This document shows, in pieces, positions 43,956 to 51,926 of a stretch of 64,000 bases of DNA; the first letter of the stretch is position 1; the number at the start of each line of letters is the position of its first letter. Where the stretch lies: positions 120,738-184,737 of the forward strand of contig JAPWUV010000010.1 in NCBI GenBank assembly GCA_028275345.1, in the 5' to 3' direction. The translations under genes and the position numbers were made by a program. Source of the DNA: a bacterium. GTDB lineage: Bacteria > Zhuqueibacterota > Zhuqueibacteria > Oleimicrobiales > Geothermoviventaceae. Under the pieces are notes generated by a model, which made no database searches, was not told the origin of the DNA, and saw only the letters and a list, made by a program, of their open reading frames with translations.

Positions 43956-44951
43956 CTAGCCTTGCGACCGCCACAGCGAAACGATCGCGCCCAGTATCCG
44001 GTCCTTCTCCCGCAGCATCTCCGCCTTGGACGCGCAATACACCGTCCCGGCCCCCGCCCCCGCATGCCCATCCCCGATGTTCAGCCTACGCATGATCTCC
44101 CCCACGTTCTTCCTATGCTCCCGCCCCGCAAGGCTGATCCCCAGCGACATGGACACGCTGAGATCCGTCGTCTTCAGCCCGCCCCGAAACAGGTTCCGGA
44201 TCTCCACCACGGCTTTAGCTTCCGGATAGATGAGAAACGCCAGCTTCTTGATCACCCGAGGCTGCCGAGGGTAGCTCGTGAAATCCAGCACGATGATCTC
44301 CCGATCCGGATCCTCCGGAGCAAAGGCAGCCTGCCGCCGGATGATCTCCAGCATCTCCTCTTCCTGCTGGTGGTACTCCTCGTAGGCGGAGGCGATCTCC
44401 GGAGAGGCGGCCACCTCCTCCAGCGGAAAGTCCCGCACCTTCCGGACCAGCCACCTGAGGAAAGCTTCGCGCTGCGGCGGCGCTCCCTCCTGCGCCTTGA
44501 TCGCCGCATCCACGATCTTGCCCGGGGTAGGCCTCCGCCATTCCTCCACCGAGCTAAAACGGAAGCTGTCCAGAAGGTCGGCCTCCGCCACCGCCTGCTC
44601 GTAGAACTCCGGGAAATCGACGCGCTCCCGGTAGTACTCGTACACAACCCGAGCGCAGGAGTCCAGAAGCGCAAAGCGGCCGGGGAGGGAACCCGGCTCG
44701 ATCCCCCGGTACTTCAGCTCCTCGAGATTGCCCTCGTGGTGATCAAACCACAAACCGCACTCCAGGGGGTACGGCAGATCGCAAACGATATCCTCCGCCG
44801 TGATGGTGAGCCGCGATTCCGCGATCGTGCGCGGCCCGGCGAACAGGAATCGATCCACCCCCTCGGCGCGACTCACCAGCGCGGCGCTCACCACGCCATC
44901 GAAGTCGTTGTGGGTGACGATCTTGCGCTGCGGAACCCTTTCCTCCATCAT
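43956..44951 (-). CDS. DHH-family phosphoesterase
   Basis: 331 residues. The start ATG (44951) overlaps the stop of the SPOUT gene as ATGA. Metal motifs of the DHH superfamily are visible: THNDFDGVVSAALVSR near residue 13, IVCDLPYPLECGLWFDHHEGN (the DHH motif) and ADLLDSFRF. A DHHA1-like C-terminal domain has SMSLGISLAGREHRKNVGE and IGDGHAGAGAGTVYC, in place of the usual GGGH. The family includes RecJ, nanoRNases and c-di-NMP phosphodiesterases; which reaction this one performs cannot be told. It is part of a four-gene run from the M1 peptidase gene. Confidence 0.85.
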   Translation of the reverse strand: MMEERVPQRKIVTHNDFDGVVSAALVSRAEGVDRFLFAGPRTIAESRLTITAEDIVCDLPYPLECGLWFDHHEGNLEELKYRGIEPGSLPGRFALLDSCARVVYEYYRERVDFPEFYEQAVAEADLLDSFRFSSVEEWRRPTPGKIVDAAIKAQEGAPPQREAFLRWLVRKVRDFPLEEVAASPEIASAYEEYHQQEEEMLEIIRRQAAFAPEDPDREIIVLDFTSYPRQPRVIKKLAFLIYPEAKAVVEIRNLFRGGLKTTDLSVSMSLGISLAGREHRKNVGEIMRRLNIGDGHAGAGAGTVYCASKAEMLREKDRILGAIVSLWRSQG

Positions 44952-45631
44952 GGCCTGGGATCCAATCGGCTCTCCCCACCGCTTCCTCGAAGCCACCGAC
45001 AGCCCGCATCGGCCGCACCTGCGTCCGTCTGCCGAACCAGACGCGTCGCCGAAACCGAGCCCTCGTTCGCCCGCAGCTCCCCCCATGCCCCTTCCGGCTG
45101 AGCTGCGTCCCAGTGCCTCAGGATCTCGTACACGGCGATCCCAAAGGCCACCGACACATTCAGCGAAGTCTTGCGGCCGAACATGGGGATGAAAACGGCC
45201 GCATCCGCGAGGGCCAGCACCTCCTCGCTGACGCCATGCCATTCATTCCCGACCACCAGCGCCAGCGGGAACCGATACGACCAGTCCCGGTAGGACACGC
45301 ACGGCTCCGTCTTCTCCAGCACGACGATCTGACAGCCCCTCGCCCGCAGGTCCCTGACCGCCTCCGCCGCCGTCCGCGTGTAGCGCCACGGCACCGACTC
45401 CTCCGCCCCCAACGCCGTCTTGCGCACCTCGTTCCGAGGCGGCGTGGCGGTGATCCCGCAGAGAACCAACTCCTCCAGCCGCGCCGCGTCCGCCGTCCGG
45501 AACATGGCCCCCACATTGTAGGCGGAGCGGATGTTGTCCAGCACGCCCACGATCGGAAAACGCCCCGACCCCAGCCGCCGCAGCAGCTCCTCCTGCTCCT
45601 GAACCTGCTCTTCCAACGAGAGCTTCCGCAT
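44948..45631 (-). CDS. SPOUT RNA methyltransferase, TrmH/SpoU family
   Basis: 227 residues from the ATG at 45631, two bases after the preceding stop. The three SpoU motifs are present: VLDNIRSAYNVGAMFRTADAA, LALVVGNEWHGVSEEVLALAD and FIPMFGRKTSLNVSVAFGIAVYEIL, which form the knotted SAM site for 2'-O-ribose methylation of tRNA or rRNA. It lacks the N-terminal L30-like substrate-binding domain of RlmB/TsnR. The C-terminal ~45 residues are a low-complexity tail. It is translationally coupled to the DHH gene. Confidence 0.9.
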   Translation of the reverse strand: MRKLSLEEQVQEQEELLRRLGSGRFPIVGVLDNIRSAYNVGAMFRTADAARLEELVLCGITATPPRNEVRKTALGAEESVPWRYTRTAAEAVRDLRARGCQIVVLEKTEPCVSYRDWSYRFPLALVVGNEWHGVSEEVLALADAAVFIPMFGRKTSLNVSVAFGIAVYEILRHWDAAQPEGAWGELRANEGSVSATRLVRQTDAGAADAGCRWLRGSGGESRLDPRP

Positions 45632-45633
45632 CC

Positions 45634-46542
45634 TCACGCCAGAAATCCCGCTGGCTCCACCGGCTCCATTCGCGGCTCTGCCCATCCCATCAGCGAAGCT
45701 TGCGCCCCGTAGAACAGGAGCTTCACCACCACCCGAATCAAGACGAAAAGCTGCTGCCACACGATCAGGAGCGCGATCCTCGCCGGCGCCGGACCATCGA
45801 GCACCGCAGCGCCGAGGTTGTACGTCCCCAGCGCCAGCGCGCCCGTGAGGAGCACCAACCCGTACAGCCCTGCCGCGCGCCAGAACCTGCCACCAAAAAG
45901 GAAGCCCACCGCCTCCCGCAACGCTCCCCGCGCCCGGTGCTCCTCATGCCGGACGGCCAGGAGCTTCGCGTAATCGAACACCAGGTTCACAAACCACAGC
46001 CCGGAAAGGATCCCCAGCACCGCAAGGACTCGCGCGCACACCCAAGCCCCCGGCGATGCCGAAAGGCTGAACAACGCCACAAGTCCCTTCCCGACCAGAA
46101 AACCCACCCCGATCGCCGCCGCGTAGGCGGGCAAGGAGATGAGGAACAACCGCAGGAAACAGCCGAAGAAACGGGCGCCGTCGGACAACACTTCGAAAAC
46201 CGGACGCGGCTCCGGAAGCAGCAGGCTCCGAACCGCGCCGCCGAGCAGGAACGTCACCGTGAGGAGATAGATCGCCGCGCCCGTAGCAGCCAAGGCGAGC
46301 AGCGTCGGGAAAAGCCCCGCATGCTCGTAGGCTAGATCCCCGAGGAAGCGCAAGCTGAGTTCCGCAGCCACCCGGTCGCTGGCCAGACTGTGGCCGATGG
46401 AGCGCTGCAAAGCCTTTCCCAACGGCATCGAGGCGAAATAGGCGAGGACAAGCCCCGGCACGTAAAAGAGCCACACCACCCGGAAGTGCCGCCGCACCCT
46501 CCGCCAGCCCTCGGCATAGCAACTCCACACGCCCGAAACCAT
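45634..46542 (-). CDS. Integral membrane protein of unknown function
   Basis: 302 residues with about six hydrophobic helices (VVWLFYVPGLVLAYFAS, TLLALAATGAAIYLLTVTFLLGG, CFLRLFLISLPAYAAAIGVGFLVG, VLAVLGILSGLWFVNLVFDYA, GLYGLVLLTGALALGTYN, LLIVWQQLFVLIRVVVKLLFYG), with GAGGTGAG before the ATG. The polar start (CYAEGWRRVRRHFRV) and an amphipathic stretch HEEHRARGALREAVGFLF resemble the DUF7847/'glycerophosphoryl diester phosphodiesterase membrane domain' style, but I cannot assign a family. It starts eight bases after the M1 peptidase stop and is co-transcribed with it. Confidence 0.75.
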   Translation of the reverse strand: MVSGVWSCYAEGWRRVRRHFRVVWLFYVPGLVLAYFASMPLGKALQRSIGHSLASDRVAAELSLRFLGDLAYEHAGLFPTLLALAATGAAIYLLTVTFLLGGAVRSLLLPEPRPVFEVLSDGARFFGCFLRLFLISLPAYAAAIGVGFLVGKGLVALFSLSASPGAWVCARVLAVLGILSGLWFVNLVFDYAKLLAVRHEEHRARGALREAVGFLFGGRFWRAAGLYGLVLLTGALALGTYNLGAAVLDGPAPARIALLIVWQQLFVLIRVVVKLLFYGAQASLMGWAEPRMEPVEPAGFLA

Positions 46543-46550
46543 GGCTCACC

Positions 46551-48515
46551 TCACGAGAGGAAACTGGCCAGCGAGAACATCCCCTGAAGCCAGTACACCC
46601 ACCGCGCCACAAGCTTCCAGACCCCGCGCCTCCGCGGCTCCACGGTACGACTGTTGTTGTTCTCGTTCAGGTCCATCGGGATCTTCCCCTCCGGGTCGAT
46701 GACCGCCGCCTTGAGTCGCGCCGGATGCCGCACCTGGATCCGATGCCAACGCTCCGCGCCGTCCCACGAGAACCGAAGCGTGTCGCCATTGGCGAACAGC
46801 AGCAGGGCTTCCACCGGGAGCTGGAACTCACCGTACCGCCTCAGAAGGACCTCGCTGCGGTACCAGGTCGTATCCGGAGACGAGCGGCCCTCCCGTGGAG
46901 TCGCCGCGGAGTCGGTCTCGGCCGCCGCCACGTCGAAATCCACGCCCAGCGGCTTCCCCTCCCTGTGCGTGGAAACCCGCTCGACGCCGTAGTCGAGGTG
47001 ACCCGGCACCTCCAGCACCTGCCGGAGAAACCCCTTGTACGCCGGCTCCGGGATCTCCTCCCTCAGCAGGCTCAGGAAATCCTCCGTATGCGGATGCCGG
47101 AATCGCCACCGCTCGAAATACTTCCTCAGGAACGCCAACCACCGCTCCTCCCCCGCAAGGCGCTCGACAGTGGTGAGGGCCACCGCCACCTTGGCGTACG
47201 AGTTCACCGAATAGCTTTGCGAGTCCACAAATTCCCACGCCTTGCGCAGCACCGGATCCGGCGCCGGGATCAACTGCAGCTGCATCCGCTGGAGCTCCAG
47301 GTCGCTCAGGCGCTGCCCAAGCACGTCGAGGAGATTCCCGCGCGGCCCGTACTCCTCCTCGAACAGCCGCACCTCGCAGTAGCTGTTGATCCCCTCGTCC
47401 AGCCAGGCCTCCTCGAACTCGTTATTGGCCACCATCCCGTACCAATACTGATGGCCGAACTCGTGGAAAACCACGGCCTCCACCGTCCGCAGGCCCCGCG
47501 GCAACCAGGGTCCGAAGAGCACCCCGGCCGTGATCAGCGTCGGATATTCCATCCCGCCCGCGCGCCCCTTCGTGTCCACCACGGTCAGGACCGGATACGG
47601 GTAGGGCCCAAACCACTCCCCGAAACGGCGCATGGCCGTCTTGGCCGCCTCAAGATGACGACGTGCCTGCGCCTCATGCCCCTTCTGCATGAGAACGCGG
47701 ATCTCCGCGGAGCCGAAGGAGTCGGTGTACACGCGGTAGAGAGGCGAAGCGGTGAAGGCGAAGTCGTGAACGTTCTCCGCCCGGTAGTGCAGCACTCTCA
47801 CCGAATCTAGCGCATGCTCCTCCATGAGGAGGCCCGTCGCCCCAACCACTGCATCCCGGGGCACGATCAACCTGACATCGTAGGTGCCGAAATCCGCGTA
47901 GAACTCCGAGTTGCGATGGAACTGGTGGCAATTCCAGCCTCCGGGCTCCAACACGCCCACCTTCGGAAACCACTGCGCCACGAAGAAGAAATCCTCCCCC
48001 TCGTACCCGGTCCGGGCGAGGATCCGCGGGAGCTTCGTCCGAAAGACCACGTTCAGCCGGACGGAATCCCCCGGCCCCACCGGCCGCGGCAGCCCCACCT
48101 CCAGCACCGTGCGGTCCAACTCGTTGTCGTCGTCCGGATGGATGAAACGGGCGTTGACGAGGAGATCGTACGAACCCCACCGAAGCGTGTCCAACTCGAT
48201 CCAGCCCCACTCGTGCGGCTTGCGCCTCCGGTACCGGCCGCGCCACGAGAGCTCCCGCATGAAGCTGCTCTCCGAATTCCGGAAGGCGTTCATGTACAGG
48301 TGGAACTGGAGCGTCTCCACGGTCCGGTCCGTCGCGTTGCGCCACAGGATCTGCCCCCGGCCGTGGACCAGCTTCTCCTTCGCATGGAGGCGAGCCTCCA
48401 GCACGTAGCTCGCGACGGGCTCCGCCGTCACCGCAGCCGCTGCAAACCGCCCACAGACGACCCAACCCGCTACGAGGAAAACCGCAGCCACGCGGGGCAT
48501 CCTCTTTCTGCCCAT
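46551..48515 (-). CDS. M1-family metallopeptidase (secreted aminopeptidase-like)
   Basis: 654 residues. After a signal peptide (VAAVFLVAGWVVCGRFAAAA) there is an N-terminal beta saddle domain and a gluzincin domain. GGMEYPTLITAG stands in place of the GAMEN exopeptidase motif, and VVFHEFGHQYWYGMVANNEFEEAWLDEGINSY gives the HExxH zinc motif plus the third ligand Glu (quoted by position: about residues 350-382). A downstream Tyr (SYSVNSYAKVAVAL) fits the catalytic Tyr. A C-terminal beta domain and a final hydrophobic stretch (WVYWLQGMFSLASFL) follow. Probably periplasmic or outer-membrane associated. It is the first gene of a minus-strand run through 43956. Confidence 0.9.
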   Translation of the reverse strand: MGRKRMPRVAAVFLVAGWVVCGRFAAAAVTAEPVASYVLEARLHAKEKLVHGRGQILWRNATDRTVETLQFHLYMNAFRNSESSFMRELSWRGRYRRRKPHEWGWIELDTLRWGSYDLLVNARFIHPDDDNELDRTVLEVGLPRPVGPGDSVRLNVVFRTKLPRILARTGYEGEDFFFVAQWFPKVGVLEPGGWNCHQFHRNSEFYADFGTYDVRLIVPRDAVVGATGLLMEEHALDSVRVLHYRAENVHDFAFTASPLYRVYTDSFGSAEIRVLMQKGHEAQARRHLEAAKTAMRRFGEWFGPYPYPVLTVVDTKGRAGGMEYPTLITAGVLFGPWLPRGLRTVEAVVFHEFGHQYWYGMVANNEFEEAWLDEGINSYCEVRLFEEEYGPRGNLLDVLGQRLSDLELQRMQLQLIPAPDPVLRKAWEFVDSQSYSVNSYAKVAVALTTVERLAGEERWLAFLRKYFERWRFRHPHTEDFLSLLREEIPEPAYKGFLRQVLEVPGHLDYGVERVSTHREGKPLGVDFDVAAAETDSAATPREGRSSPDTTWYRSEVLLRRYGEFQLPVEALLLFANGDTLRFSWDGAERWHRIQVRHPARLKAAVIDPEGKIPMDLNENNNSRTVEPRRRGVWKLVARWVYWLQGMFSLASFLS

Positions 48516-48860
48516 CCGGCATCCCTCGCTTGCCCATCCTCGACCCGGCGGAATCCCTTTCCGCCGATCTTCTCCGGCGCGAACTTACGAGATCGGCAAC
48601 GAAATCGCAAAGCGAAAACCCCAAAAACCCGGTCCATGAGAACTCGCCATAGGGAAAAGCGGCGGACCGACCAAGCCACGGTCGGCCCCGCGCCGCCAGC
48701 AAGCCGCGCCATGCACCGGTCCGGCGCCCAGCTTTCCCAGGCGCAGCACCCGACGCGCCCGCTCGGCCAGCAACACCGACCGAAACATTGCCGGCCGAGC
48801 CACGTTTAAGGGGATGTCTTCAAGAGGTGGGACGAAGAGAGTCGACGGGCGAGGTGACGT
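48516..48860. other. 345-base divergent gap
   Basis: Separates the M1 peptidase gene (minus) from the membrane-protein gene at 48861 (plus). It holds a weak minus-strand promoter (48582-48610). I see no gene, tRNA or repeat in the remainder. Confidence 0.45.
48582..48610 (-). promoter_or_regulatory. Weak promoter candidate for the M1 peptidase operon
   Basis: On the minus strand TTGCGA (48610-48605), 17 bases, TAAGTT (48587-48582). Four and three matches to consensus; the position, about 60 bases before the ATG at 48515, is suitable. Confidence 0.35.
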
Positions 48861-49568
48861 ATGCGAGAACGCAAACCCGGACTTTGGTTAGGGGTCGCGC
48901 TGACGGCAGTGGGGCTGGTCACCCTCATCAAAGAGGCCGTCCCCTGGTGGATGGAGGCCAACTTCCTTTGGGGGACGGCCGTGGCCGTCATGGGGATCGC
49001 CTTCTTCATCTCCTACACGCAGCAGCGCCGTCGCGGCTACTTGCTCCTGGGCTGGACTGCCCTCGGCATCGCCGCCGCCATTTTCCTGAATAGCCTGCAC
49101 CGGACCGGCGAGGAGCTGGCCGGTCCCGCGTTCCTGTTGTTCCTCTCCTTCGGCTTCCTCAGCCTGCACAGCCGGAAGCCTCACGGCTGGTGGCCCGCCC
49201 TCCTCGGCGGAGGGTTGTTCGTGGCAGCGATCCTCTCCGCCACCACCTCGCTCCGACTCCTAGAGGGCGTGGCCACCGGCGCCCTGTTCTTCTTCGGCCT
49301 GGCCCTGGTCTTCCTCTACCTCTACCTCATCCGAACGCCCGAAAACCGGCTCCATTGGGCCAAATACGCCGCCGTGATCTGCCTCCTCATCTCCGGCCTC
49401 ATCCTCACCACCGACCAGCTGCCGGCCCTCCGCGACTACTTCTGGCCGATCCTCCTCCTCGGGACCGGCCTGCTCCTGATCCTGCGCGACCTCCTGCGCA
49501 AACCAACCCCCACTCGTCAGGAGACGCCCCCCTCCGAAACCGAGGCGACCCGCCCGGACACGTGGTGA
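48861..49568 (+). CDS. Membrane protein with LiaF/DUF5668-like N-terminal helices
   Basis: 235 residues, about eight short hydrophobic helices: LGVALTAVGLVTLIKEAVPWW, LWGTAVAVMGIAFFI, YLLLGWTALGIAAAIFL, AFLLFLSFGFLSLHS, LGGGLFVAAILSATTS, GALFFFGLALVFLYLYLI, AAVICLLISGLILTT and FWPILLLGTGLLLIL, then a short polar tail. The repeated 'G-x2-L-x-G-x3-L' helix style is like the four-helix LiaF transmembrane region, here duplicated. GAGGTGACGT precedes the ATG. It is alone, between a divergent peptidase operon and a convergent surface-protein gene. Function unknown. Confidence 0.75.
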   Translation: MRERKPGLWLGVALTAVGLVTLIKEAVPWWMEANFLWGTAVAVMGIAFFISYTQQRRRGYLLLGWTALGIAAAIFLNSLHRTGEELAGPAFLLFLSFGFLSLHSRKPHGWWPALLGGGLFVAAILSATTSLRLLEGVATGALFFFGLALVFLYLYLIRTPENRLHWAKYAAVICLLISGLILTTDQLPALRDYFWPILLLGTGLLLILRDLLRKPTPTRQETPPSETEATRPDTW

Positions 49569-49724
49569 GAAACGCCCGCTCCCCTCTGCGCCACAGCCCC
49601 CAGCTGCACGCAGAGTGAAGACATCGCCGCCATCGACCGCTTCGACGCGCCTCCGCCTTCCGGGAGCGCTCCGCCTCAAGCCCGGGCGCCCGCGATCCGA
49701 GCGGGTCCTCGCACTCAACCCCGT

Positions 49725-51122
49725 TCAGCGGATCAAGGAGATCTTCGCCGTCCGCACCTCCTTTCCCGCCGTGAGCCGCAACAGGTAATTGCCGGCGGGC
49801 GCAGGTCTACCCCTCGCGTCCGTACCATCCCAGCTCCAAATCCCTTCCCCGCCCAACCGGGCCTGGCAGACCAGCCGCCCGCGCACATCGAACAGGCTCA
49901 AGAGCACCGAGGAGGGACCCCAAGGTCCTCCCCACCAGCGGACGAAAACCGCCGGCGCCCCCACTTTCTCCCCGAAGGGATTCGGGTACGGGGCCGTACA
50001 GTAGAACTCCCGGGGAACCCCCTGCGCGGGCTCCATCCCCGAAACCAGGACCACCGAGCTCGAAAGCAGCCGCACGTTGCCGTCCAGCTCCACCGCGTAG
50101 AGAGCGTACCAAACCCGCCCTGCGGACGGAGGACTCGCATCCACCCACACGTAGGACGCGCCGCTACCCTGCCCGGTCGCCCGGATCAGCTCCGAGACGG
50201 CATCTCCGGGACCCGGCACTCCTTCCACGCTCCGGCACACGTAGTACCCCGCGATGTCGAACTCGCTGACGCTCGCCCAGCGCACCTCCACCGTGCCCGC
50301 CTCCGTGCGCCGAGCCCCGAAACTCGCCAGCACCACCGGGAGGGAGACGTCCTCCTGCGCATCCAGGTCCGTGTCGGTTCCGGCCGCACCGGCCCGCCAC
50401 AGGCCGTTCTGCGCCTCCACCACCTCATTGGCCGAGTTCCGGACCTCCAAGCGCGCGATCGCGGCGTTCGCCGGCACCGCGAAACGGAAGTACCCGGGCG
50501 TGCTCGAATAGGCATTCGGTGCCTCGGCGATCCCATTGTCCTCCACCACGTAGCTCCCGAGGAGATTCCCGGATGCATCCAGCGCCAGGATTACCCGCCC
50601 CGCCGTCGCCGCGGCGGCAACCCCGTGCACCCAGGCGCCGTCGCCGGTGGAACTCATGTCCATCACCGTGATCCCGGCGAGGTCCCCGGTGATGGGATCG
50701 CCCCCGCCGACGTTCCTGACGCTGACCCGCAGCGTCTTGGGACTGCCGATCGTGGACGTGTAGAAGTAGCTTTGGAGCCACCCGCTCCACTCGCCGTTCG
50801 CATCCGTGGTCACCTGCCTCTGCTCCGTCCAGGCCCTCCCCGACGCAACCCAAGTGGTGCTGGAGCTATTCCACGTCCGGGCCGAACTGGAGTGCCCGAC
50901 CAGGTAGGCTTTGACGTAGTACGCACTACTGGGCTGTCCACCGGTGAGACGGGCGTAAATGGCCGCCGGCGTCCCACCCTGCTCGCCTCCGTCTCCGGCC
51001 AAGTACAGCGGCGCCGCCAAGATCTCCACCGTCTGCGCCGTCGCGGTTCCCCCGCTCCAGCCCAACCCGAGAGCGAGGGACAAACCGAGCGCGCCAATCT
51101 CCGCTTTTCCCCAGCGCCTCAT
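49725..51122 (-). CDS. Secreted protein with C-terminal FlgD-like / type IX-type sorting domain
   Basis: 465 residues from the ATG at 51122, preceded by GAGGAGG with six bases spacing. The signal peptide (LGLSLALGLGWSGGTATA) ends near residue 30. The body is beta-rich: a domain with LRVSVRNVGGGDPITGDLAG, a lamin-tail-like region, then the widely shared VVLASFGARRTEAGTVEVRWASVSEFDIAGYYVCRS element (Fn3-like, quoted by position about 260-295). Residues 370-465 form the sorting domain (YPNPFG, SVLLSLFDVRGRLVCQARL, GNYLLRLTAGKE, KISLIR). No catalytic domain seen. A surface-anchored structural or binding protein is likely. Confidence 0.8.
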   Translation of the reverse strand: MRRWGKAEIGALGLSLALGLGWSGGTATAQTVEILAAPLYLAGDGGEQGGTPAAIYARLTGGQPSSAYYVKAYLVGHSSSARTWNSSSTTWVASGRAWTEQRQVTTDANGEWSGWLQSYFYTSTIGSPKTLRVSVRNVGGGDPITGDLAGITVMDMSSTGDGAWVHGVAAAATAGRVILALDASGNLLGSYVVEDNGIAEAPNAYSSTPGYFRFAVPANAAIARLEVRNSANEVVEAQNGLWRAGAAGTDTDLDAQEDVSLPVVLASFGARRTEAGTVEVRWASVSEFDIAGYYVCRSVEGVPGPGDAVSELIRATGQGSGASYVWVDASPPSAGRVWYALYAVELDGNVRLLSSSVVLVSGMEPAQGVPREFYCTAPYPNPFGEKVGAPAVFVRWWGGPWGPSSVLLSLFDVRGRLVCQARLGGEGIWSWDGTDARGRPAPAGNYLLRLTAGKEVRTAKISLIR

Positions 51123-51503
51123 GGCTGACCTCCTCGGCCTTACCTCCAACCCCAGGCACACCCGTACCCCGGGCACCGCGCCAGAGTAGAAAAACGAACT
51201 CTACTCGCCCCCGGCGCCTCACGGGGCCGGTGTACCCCTCCTGCGCAACCTCTTCGCCCTCTCGAACGGAAGAAGACACGTCGCGCGACTGGCGACCGTA
51301 AGGCTGTCCGAGGCGATCCTTGCTTGCCGAGCTGGTCCGGAGGAAATCCTGCGGGGAGTCTCAGCGAGGATCAGCAGGTGCGGAGCAGTACTGCGGGGAA
51401 ACCGACAGTGCGGGCATACTCAAGGTCAGAGGTTCCCCCTTGCGACTCCCCTCCCATGACGCATTCGGGCATCACCTCCCCCAATGCGGCTTCTCCGACC
51501 TCC
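51123..51503. other. 381-base intergenic stretch
   Basis: Between the sorted surface protein and the 91-residue gene. It holds GAGTAG/CTACTC arms at about 51185-51207 around an A-rich loop, near the surface-protein start, but no near-consensus promoter, RNA gene or ORF that I can support. Confidence 0.4.
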
Positions 51504-51779
51504 TCACTTCACCCGGAAGTACATCACCGGGCCGCGGGCCCGCCGGAACTCGAGCTCGAGCCCCAGCTCCGCGGCGGCGCGCCTGAGGCGATTCCGCACG
51601 GTGAGCTTCCGCTCCCCCTCCTCCAGCTCCACCGCCACCCAATCGCCCGGCTGCAGGCCCTGGAGGTACTGCCGGTACTGCTGCCGAATCATCTCCCTGC
51701 GCGAAGGCCCCTGACGGGCAACGCGGGGCTTCGTCAGCTTCGCCACTTCCTCCTCCATCAACTTTCTCACTTTCACCAT
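51504..51779 (-). CDS. Unknown 91-residue basic protein
   Basis: The ATG at 51779 has AAGGAG seven bases upstream, and codon use matches the neighbours. The N-terminal half is helical and strongly charged (VRKLMEEEVAKLTKPRVARQ, RREMIRQQYRQYLQGLQPGD). The C-terminal half looks like a small beta-alpha-beta unit (VAVELEEGERKLTVRNRLRRAAAELGLELEFRRARG), ending VMYFRVK. It might bind nucleic acid, but no family is recognised. It lies 147 bases downstream of the Wzi-like gene on the same strand. Confidence 0.65.
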   Translation of the reverse strand: MVKVRKLMEEEVAKLTKPRVARQGPSRREMIRQQYRQYLQGLQPGDWVAVELEEGERKLTVRNRLRRAAAELGLELEFRRARGPVMYFRVK

Positions 51780-51926
51780 GATCTGACTCCTTCGCTACGT
51801 CCACCAACCTTCATCCGCCTCCTCCGATCCATCCGCGCCGGCCCCACCAGCTCGCTCCCCACGTCCCCGCCAGAAAGCCGCAAACCCCACCTCGCCATCC
51901 GCCGAGCCGACCGCCCCCTTCTCCCC

